This document shows, one piece after another, positions 57,231 to 64,000 of a DNA stretch of 64,000 nucleotides (position 1 is the stretch's first letter; each line of letters starts with the position of its first letter). The stretch covers positions 4,989,059-5,053,058 of the forward strand of contig NC_066513.1 in NCBI RefSeq assembly GCF_024679095.1, given 5' to 3'. The notes below the pieces were generated by a model, which was given only the letters and a program-made list of their open reading frames with translations, did no database searches and had not been told where the DNA came from. Source of the stretch: Eriocheir sinensis. Its lineage: Eukaryota; Arthropoda; Malacostraca; Decapoda; Varunidae. A program made the position numbers and the translations under genes.

Positions 57231-57689
57231 TTCCATCTTTCTCTTTATTTTATTCCATTCTCTCTCTATCTTCCATTCCCTCTTCATTTTTCCCTTCTCT
57301 CTCCATTTCTTCCTTCCATCTTCCATTTCCCTCATCACACTCATTCCCAAAAACACACTCCCTCAAAAAAATTCACGGTTCGGGCACCTCCACAAACTTA
57401 TTCCACAGCGGTTAATGCGGCGTTATTAGTTCACCTGATTAGGCCGGTGTTTAATATTAGGAACGATCGCTCAAACTAATGAATGGAGCAGCCAGCAGCC
57501 AGCCAGTGGATCTATTTTCCTGTCCGGCTGCACTTCTTTTCATCCGTGGTGGAGGCTGTATCGTTTAGTATCGTTTAATTAGTGCAGTGGGTTCAATGAG
57601 GTAAGTGTCGGTGTATCGTTACTCTGATGTACTCGTAGTGGTGGTGGAGTGTGGTCTTTCTGTCTATCATTTCTATACACAGCAACATT
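57231..57689. other. Intronic DNA, nothing recognised
   Basis: Pyrimidine-rich start, then mixed sequence with no exon. Confidence 0.35.
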
Positions 57690-57823
57690 TTAATATTTCT
57701 TGGCCTCCCTTTTTTTTTTGGTCACTCATCTCTACTTTCTTTTATAGCGGCAGTGATTAGCGGGCTCTTCTTATTTTTCCATTTTTGTTCTTGAGCTGCT
57801 TCCTTTACTGTAATAAAAAATAT
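57690..57823 (+). mobile_element. 3' UTR of LINE family 1
   Basis: GCGGCAGTGATTAGCGGGCT and TTCTTGAGCTGCTTCC match the LINE D 3' UTR (GCAGCGAGTAGCGGGCTT; CCTTGAGCTGCCTCC), with a short A-rich end. It is probably the end of the copy at 56485. Confidence 0.8.
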
Positions 57824-57904
57824 GAAATGTCTGACCTTAAATTTTCTGCCCATTTTGCAACATTATTCCTTTCTTTTCTCCTCATCTCCACGTGTTCGAT
57901 TGGG

Positions 57905-58110
57905 GAGGCGGTGGCTTGTCCACGCGAGTTCGAGTCTCGCCCGCCACCACAAACTGGGATTTTTCAGCCATCGCCGAGTGGCCTAAAACTACTCATATGC
58001 TGTCCTGAAGACCACCTAGCAACCCGGACTCTTGATTCTCGCTCTAGAGAGGATCAAAGATGAGCACCGGGGGGCAGCATGAGCCTAGCAAGATGGCGCC
58101 ACTATAAACA
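57905..58110 (+). mobile_element. tRNA-derived SINE, family S1, copy 5 (truncated both ends)
   Basis: B-box-like GAGTTCGAGTCTCGCC (about 57925-57945), then the shared core ending GATGGCGCCACTATAAACAC. The 3' third is missing where the palindrome at 58119 begins. Confidence 0.82.
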
Positions 58111-58118
58111 CCTAAACG

Positions 58119-59003
58119 CGCCGAGAAGGAGAGGGTACGCGGAAAGAGAATAAATCAAAGAGAAATAAGTGGAAGGAAAGAAAAAAACACGCTAAGGTGA
58201 GGACAGTGACGTTGGAGATGGGCGTATGTTCTGTTATCAGTAGGCGAGGAACGCTAGCACGGAGTGGCTTAAGGGTAATTTAGCTGTGGTTAGAGCAGCG
58301 TAACTTAGGTAAGCTCAGGCAGGTGAAGTATTCGTGGGACTGTAGTCTGAGGTGTGTGCATTACCGTGCATGGCAACCTACTGGCTCATGGTGTGTTCCA
58401 TTGCTTGGATAATGACAGCCTACGCACAGAAACAGTCGCCATTATCTGTATGCAGCAACAATAACAAATACCGTTACGTATAGTTGATCTTGAGTTAAAA
58501 AAAAAAAAAAATAGGAGGACTGTCGCAGATACTTGTTTTGTTAATTCATATTAAGATCACTGATTATAACAATTAAACAGCCTGACGTTGTCCTCTACCG
58601 AGAAATGTACAAAAGCTATAAATTAACAAAACAGTTTTGGCGACAGTCCTAATAATTTGTAACTCAATGTCGGCCATAACTGAAGGTACTTGTTACTGTT
58701 GCCTGTATATTACTGATAATGGCGACTGTGTCCTGTGCAAAGGCTGTCATACATTATCCACGCAATGGAACACGCCATGAGGCAGCGGGTTGCCATGCAC
58801 GTTAATGCACACACCTCAGACTCGGGCGCCGCGACTACAGCCCAACGAATCCTTCACAATCCTAACCTTACCAAAGTTACGCTACTCTAACAACAGCTAA
58901 TTTACCCATGAGCCACTCCATGCTAGCCTTCCTCGCTTTTTTTTTCCTTCCCACTAATTTTTCTTTGATTTATTATCTTTCCTTGTCCTCTCTTCTCGTT
59001 CCC
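58119..59003. mobile_element. Large palindromic (foldback) element, about 885 bp
   Basis: The left arm (about 58119-58530) and right arm (about 58595-59003) are inverse copies: for example GCTAGCACGGAGTGGCTTA with TGAGCCACTCCATGCTAGC, and TGAGGTGTGTGCATTA with TTAATGCACACACCTCA. Inner stem ACTGTCGC...TTTTGTTAATT pairs with AATTAACAAAA...GCGACAGT around a spacer of about 65 bases. The left arm carries an extra 45 bases near 58197. No open frame. Confidence 0.88.
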
Positions 59004-59009
59004 CCTTCC

Positions 59010-59190
59010 TTCCTTCCTTCCTTCCTCCTCCTCCTCATCTTTTTTTTTTCATTTCTTCCTTTTCTTCGTCTTTTTTTCTTTTCTATATATTTTTCTTTTT
59101 CCTCCACCTCCCCCTCCTCCTCCTCCTCCTCCTCCTCCTCCTCGTTCTCCTACTCTTCCTCTTCTTCCTCCTCCTCCTCTTTTAGAAATT
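59010..59190. repeat. T/C-rich tract with (CTC)n
   Basis: (CCT)n runs at 59022-59036 and 59115-59145. Confidence 0.9.
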
Positions 59191-59279
59191 AAATTAAGCC
59201 GAACTAATTCAACCTCTCCTGCTGGTCCTCGGTCTACTCTGACGCCCCTCATAAGTCCAAGGTCCATATTCTTAAACCT

Positions 59280-60015
59280 CTCGGCGCCCAAGCTCACATT
59301 TTTGACAAGGCTTTCATGGGAGGGTTGGGCATTTCCAGGGGTAGTTATACGGCCCTGGTGGTAGTATGACCCTTCTTCCGTACCATAAACCAAGAGAAAC
59401 ACATATTTGACAAGGCTTTCATAAGAGTTTTGGGCACTTCCAAGGGTAGGTATATGACCCTGGTGGTAGTATGACCTTTCTGTACCATAAACCTAGAGAA
59501 ACACATACTTGACAAGGCTTTCATTAGAGTTGGGGGGCATTTCCAGGGGTAGTTATATGGCCTTGGTGGTAGTATGACCCTTCTGTACCATGAACCTAAA
59601 GAAATACATATTTAACAAAGCTTTCATAAGAGTTTTGGGCACTTCCATGGATAGTTATATGAACCAGGTGATAGTATGACCCTACTGTACCATGTACCTA
59701 AAGAAACACATATTTTACAAGGCTAACATGAGAGTTTTGGGGACTTCCAAGGGAGGTTATATGACTCTTGTGGTAGTACGACCCTTCTGTACCATGAACC
59801 TAAAGAAACACATATTTGGCAAGGCTTTCATAAGAGTTTTGGGCACTTCCAGGGGTAGCTATATGACCCTGGTGGTATTATGACTCTTCTGTACCATGAA
59901 CCTAGATAAAACATATTTGACAAGGCCTTCATGAGAGTTTTGGGCACTTCCAGGGGTAGTTATATCACCCTGATGGCAGTATGACCCTTCTTCTGTACCA
60001 TGAACCTAAAAACAG
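59280..60015 (-). repeat. 102-bp tandem repeat, seven units (repeat R expanded)
   Basis: GACAAGGCTTTCATAAGAG recurs at about 59303, 59409, 59511, 59613, 59715, 59817 and 59919, so the period is 102 bases. The unit continues TTTTGGGCACTTCCAGGGG, GGTGGTAGTATGACCC and GTACCATGAACCTAAAGAA. The last unit is followed to about 60095 by the single-copy remainder of repeat R on the - strand (GACTGATCCCC; TTTGGAAATAGTTGGTG). Lies in the intron between exons A and B. Confidence 0.93.
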
Positions 60016-60104
60016 GCTCATTGGAACCCGACTGATCCCCTTTTTGACCTTTGGAAATAGTTGGTGTGAGGGGCGGAAGACTGAGATTATCGCCCCTGAA
60101 CTAT

Positions 60105-60500
60105 TTTTTTTTTTTTTTTTCATTTATTCATCCCTCCTTTTTCATTCCCTTCCGTTTGCCTCCTCCTCCTCCTCCTCCTCCTCCTTGGTTTTCTCTCTTC
60201 TTTCTGCCTTTTCTCTCATTTCTTCATATTTTATTATCTTTATTATCTTCTGTTAATATTTTTATATAAACTTCTTGTATTCCTATCTCCTCCTCTTCCT
60301 CCTCCTTTTACTCCTGGTTTTTCATTTATTTTCCTTTTCTTCTTCCCCTTTATGATTTCTTCCCCTGTATCTTCCCTTTCTTTCCCTTCCCGTCCCTTTC
60401 CTTCCCTTTCCTTTCCTTCTTTTCCTTCTCAACCCCATCTTCCCCTCTTCCTCTCTCTTTCTCTCTCTCTCTTTCCTTTCCTTTTCGCCTCCTACAATCT
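60105..60500. repeat. Pyrimidine-rich tract with T and CTC runs
   Basis: T run at 60104-60121, (CCT)n at 60161-60184, then CCCTTTCC-rich DNA directly before LINE L. Confidence 0.85.
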
Positions 60501-60509
60501 AAACCTAAT

Positions 60510-61395
60510 TTTAGTAGTGATGTCAGCAAGTTCGCAGATGATACCAAGATCGGTAGAGTAATCCGATCAGACAGGGACGCTAGCGTTCTCCAGGATGAGC
60601 TTGACAGACTATATGATTGGGCGGGGAAGTGGCAGATGGAATTCAATGTCGGGAAGTGTAGCATTCTGAGTGTAGGTAGGAATAACCCCTCACACAATTA
60701 CTCCTTAAATGGCACTCCTCTAAGCAGGTCTGGGCGTGAGAGAGACTTAGGAGTCGTAGTGAGTGCTGACCTCCGTCCTAGGGCTCAATGCATTCAAGCA
60801 GAGTACTTGGTTTTATCTCAAGGAGCGTAAGCAATAGGAGCGCTGAAGTCATCCTCAAACTTTACTTAGCACTAGTTAGACCTCATCTTGATTATGCAGT
60901 TCATTTCTGGTCCCCCTACTATAGAATGGATATCAAGATGTTAGAATATGTACAGAGGAGAATGACAAAGATGATTCAGGGGGTGAGAAACTTGCCTTAT
61001 GAAGACAGGCTGAAGCAGTTAAATCTACACTCTCTAGAAAGGCGAAGGTTGCGAGGAGACTTGATCGAAGTCTATAAATGGATGAAGGGATTTAATAAAG
61101 GGGATGTCAATAAGATTTTGAGAGTAAAAGAGCCAGGTAGGACGCGACGCAATGGTTTTAAGTTAGACAAATTCAGATTCAACAGAGACATAGGCAAGAA
61201 TTGGTTCACCAATAGAGTGGTGGACGAATGGAACAGGCTTGGGAGCCATGTTGTGGGTGCCAATACCGTAGATACATTCAAGAAGAGGTTAGATAAAGCC
61301 TTGGATGGTGAAGTAAGGTGGGGTTGAGTGTACAGGAGCTGCCTTGTATAGGCCAACCGGCCTCTTGCAGACTCCTTACGTTCTTATGTTCTTAT

Positions 61396-61400
<5 letters not shown>
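60510..61400 (+). mobile_element. CR1/L2-like LINE L, C-terminal half with octamer tail
   Basis: It is open from KFADDTKIGRVIRS (about 60525; intact FADD), through KWQMEFNVGKCSILSVGR, RERDLGVVVSADLRPRAQC and a frameshift near 60800, then [58 protein letters not shown] and a stop at 61327. The 3' UTR ends TATGTTCTTATGTTC (about 61385-61400) and passes into (CT)n. It is the same family as 1615-1937. Confidence 0.9.

Positions 61401-61469
<69 letters not shown>
61401..61469. repeat. Microsatellite (CT)n at the LINE L 3' tail
   Basis: About 34 CT units starting inside the final TGTTCTCT. Confidence 0.97.
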
Positions 61470-61473
<4 letters not shown>

Positions 61474-61587
61474 CTGCTTTTCATTCCTTCGCTTAATTTT
61501 TATCCATCTTCTCTATACACCACTATTCCTTTCTCCTCCTCCTCCTCCTTCTCTTCCTACCCCCCCCCCTACCCCCCCGCCACTCAC

Positions 61588-61781
61588 CTCATCATTCCTC
61601 CTCCACACCACCGCCGGCCTGGGCACGCCCCCCACCACGGTGCAGGTCACCTCCAGCGCGGCCCCCTCCTGCAGCGCCCCCAGCAGCCCCCCTGTCGGCC
61701 ACAGCTCCCCGCCAACCCTTAGCTGGGGGGTCTCCGGGGGCACCACGACCACCAGCGTCAGGTGCGTGCGCCGCGAGGAGG
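61588..61781 (-). CDS. Sidestep-like Ig-superfamily receptor, exon A (end of one Ig domain, first half of the next)
   Basis: On the - strand the acceptor TCTCCCTAG precedes 61781 and donor GTGAGTGG follows 61588. The exon begins with two bases of a split codon and ends in phase 0. It encodes SSRRTHLTLVVVVPPETPQL, then WPTGGLLGALQEGAALEVTC, then TVVGGVPRPAVVWRRNDE. The first residues are the G strand of an upstream Ig domain, VVVPPETP is the inter-domain linker, and the rest is the A-to-C strands of the next Ig domain with cysteine and tryptophan. Exon B supplies the second half, so A plus B encode one whole Ig domain. The GC content is far above the flanking intron. More 5' exons must lie to the right of the window. 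Confidence 0.87.
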
Positions 61782-61859
61782 CTAGGGAGAGAGAGGGGAG
61801 GGGGGAGGGTTACATAAATTTACATAAAAAGTCAGAGTACACAGACTCCATGGTCCAGA

Positions 61860-62795
61860 CCAGGGGATCTGTCCTTAAACCTAAGTTATTCTATATTAAT
61901 CAGATGGCTCCAAAACTTTGCATTTCTACTTTAGTTAATATTAAGTTGAAGGAAGTGTCGGTCGAGCGTGTTTTTAAAGGAGTCAATCGTGCTACACTGG
62001 ACCACTGAAGGCGGGAGCTTATTATATTCTCGCACTACAACGTTAGTGAAAAAAAAATTGGTGCAGTTTGAATTTACTTGTTTACATTTAAGTTTCTTGC
62101 CATTATTTCTCATCCGCAAAGTGTCGTCGATCATAAACAATTTTGACTTGTCCTCATTCGTAACGCCATTAAGTATCTTAATTAAAACATTCGATCAGTT
62201 CTCCTTGGAGGGAACGTTTCTCGAGAGGTTTGTTGCGCAAGGAAGGGATAATTTTTGTTGCCCGACGCTGAACACCTTCTAATTTAGCAATATCCTCTGC
62301 ATGGTGGGAAGGCCAAAACTATACAGCATATACCAAGTAGTGTCAGACTAAACTATTGTAAAGCGGAAGTATTACATCTTTATTTTTTAATAAAAAGTTT
62401 ATTGTAATGAAGCCCAATATTATGTTCGCTTTATTTTCTGTATCGATGCATTGCTGTGAGAATTTGAGGTTTGACGCGATTTTGACACCCAGGTTCTTGA
62501 CGCATTGAACACTTATGAGTTTAACGCTACGCATTTCGTAATGGAACCTTTGATTCCTTGTTCCAATTTGAAGAACCTGGCACTTATCTACATTAAAGGG
62601 CATCTCCCATCTCTCTCATTAAACTGAAATTTTATACAAATCTTATTGGAGGCTTTGCCTGTCTTCGTCAGTGACAACAGAGTTACCAATCTTTGTGTCG
62701 TCTGCAAATTTACTAATGAGATTATTGATTCCAACGTCAACATCGTTGATGTAAAAAATGAACAGCACTGGGCCAAGAACCGAGCCGGGCAGAAA
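61860..62795 (-). mobile_element. CR1/L2-like LINE H, C-terminal half, 5'-truncated
   Basis: On the - strand: GSVLGPVLFIFYINDVDVGI, an intact KFADDTKIG (about 62700), MPFNVDKCQVLQIGTRNQRF, KNLGVKIASNLKFSQQC, and the C-terminal VVREYNKLPPSVVQCSTIDS to a stop at about 61931. Stops occur near 62625 and between 62140 and 62340. It is truncated exactly at the start of the tandem repeat at 62796. Confidence 0.88.
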
Positions 62796-63710
62796 GATAA
62801 ACCAGAAGTTTCCAGGAGTGGACGTTCCCCCAGGCCAAATGTTCCCAGGACCAAAAGTTCCCAGGACCTGAAGTCATGTTTCACCGGATCTAAACTTATC
62901 TTGGAGCTTAAGTTTCCCTGGACCTGAAGTTACGCTGGAGCTGAAGTTATATCGGACCGAAAGTTACACTGGACCTGAAGTTACGCCGGTCCAAAAGTTC
63001 CCTGGCCAAGAAGTTACGCCGGATCTGAAGTTATAATACACTGGACCAGAAATTTCCCGGACCAGACGTTCTCCGGACCTGAAGTTATGTTATGCCGGTC
63101 CAAAAGTTACGCCGGTCCAAAAGTTCCCTGGCCAAGAAGTTACGCCGGATCTGAAGTTATAATACACTGGACCAGAAACTTCCCGGACCAGACGTTCTCC
63201 GGACCTGAAGTTATGTTATGCCGGTCCAAAAGTTACGCCAGTCCAAAAGTTATCCTGACCTGAATTTATGCTGGACATAAATTATATGATTCATCAGACC
63301 AGAAGTTTCCCGAACCTGAAGTTACCCTAGCCCAAATGTTCCCTGGACCTGAAGTTACTCCGGTCAAAAAGTTTCCCGGACCTGAAGTTATACCAGACCT
63401 GAAGTTACTCCGGTCAAAAAGTTTCCCAGACCTGAAGTTATACCAGACCTGAAGTTACATTACACTGGACCAGAAATCTCCCGGACCTGAAGTTATGTTA
63501 CACCAGATGTGAAGTTATCCCGGAGCTGAACTTATGTTTACATCGGCAATGAAGTCACCACGGACCTGAAGTTTATATGACCAGAAGTTTCCCCGGAACT
63601 TGCACTGACCTAAAGTTACGTATGTCGGACCTGAGGTTATCCCGTACCTGAAACTATGCTACACCGGGCATGAAGTTACCACAGACCTGAAGTTACTGAA
63701 ATAACAACTT
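62796..63710. repeat. Degenerate short-period tandem repeat
   Basis: The recurring 17-20-base phrase is of the type GGACCTGAAGTTACNCC / GGTCCAAAAGTTCCC. A higher-order segment of about 120 bases (from CCAAAAGTTCCCTGGCCAAG to GTTACGCC) is duplicated at about 62993-63110 and 63117-63235. No conserved frame. Confidence 0.92.
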
Positions 63711-63778
63711 GGCATGCGTGGCCCACCTCTCCGCGGTGTTACGAGCCTTTCTCATTCATACCAGGATTAAAAGAGCAC

Positions 63779-63821
<43 letters not shown>
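63779..63821. repeat. Microsatellite (ATT)n
   Basis: Fourteen ATT units following AAAAGAGCAC; possibly another LINE tail. Confidence 0.95.
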
Positions 63822-63824
<3 letters not shown>

Positions 63825-64000
63825 TAGCCCTCAAGCACCTGAGACGCCGAGAAAGATAAAATTATAGTGAAAGCAACTTATTTACGTTAACTGCCCGTAA
63901 TATCGACGCCAATGGGGCCGTACGTACACAGCTGTTGTATTGTGACCTCTGAGCCGCGTAGAGGAGAATCGTGTCACCTCGCCAACTATTCCCGGACAAG
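63822..64000. other. Window end, nothing recognised
   Basis: No exon or repeat seen. Confidence 0.4.

Overview
The window is eukaryotic and reads like animal genomic DNA, most likely an arthropod and probably a decapod crustacean (inference). The basis is: interrupted genes with GT..AG introns; long dinucleotide, trinucleotide and tetranucleotide microsatellites; tRNA-derived SINEs; many decayed copies of several non-LTR retrotransposon families; and a TATA plus TCAGA-type core promoter before a very short signal-peptide exon. There is no bacterial gene organisation. A 100-base run of N (28901-29000) is an assembly gap.

Host coding content is sparse. At the left end (about 250-410, + strand) a core promoter is followed by a 9-codon first exon ending in a GTGAGT donor, as in crustacean or insect cuticular and other small secreted protein genes; the rest of that gene was not found. 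On the - strand three exons, at 61588-61781, 54273-54441 and 47756-47910, join in phase into consecutive immunoglobulin-domain segments of a Sidestep-like cell-adhesion receptor. This is the main host gene. Its introns (about 7.1 and 6.4 kb) are packed with transposons.

Mobile DNA by region. 0.8-7.3 kb: LINE fragments, three SINE copies, a 33-bp minisatellite and a satellite of about 147 bp. 7.9-10.4 kb: a CR1/L2-like LINE (- strand). 11.3-28.8 kb: a nested retroelement cluster. Here a Jockey/CR1-superfamily LINE with a poly(A) tail (12.4-15.5 kb, -) sits inside a CR1-like LINE, and a fuller sister copy lies inverted at 20.5-23.8 kb. An LTR retrotransposon 5' end lies between them. At 23.9-28.8 kb is a CR1-like LINE whose ORF1 (zinc finger plus SGNH esterase) is split by a 1,424-bp element with a 4-bp target duplication. 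29-31.3 kb: another LINE family whose 3' ends are stacked, each ending in (TTA)n. 31.8-34.1 kb: an inverted-repeat-rich locus with a 997-bp foldback transposon flanked by an 8-bp target duplication. 34.6-35.5 and 38.0-41.3 kb: large minisatellites. 43.3-44.8 kb: a decayed Mutator-like element (MULE) with iterated inverted ends and a SINE inside. 45.7-47.4 kb: a LINE with an SGNH ORF1 split by a 1.13-kb inverted-repeat element. 48-61.4 kb: the gene's introns with LINE-K, a hAT transposase fragment, an RTE-type LINE, a palindrome of about 880 bp and a 102-bp tandem repeat. 62.8-63.7 kb: a degenerate short-period tandem repeat.

No intact transposable-element protein is visible. Apart from two host-gene fragments, the window is a layered record of retrotransposition, DNA transposition and tandem-repeat expansion.
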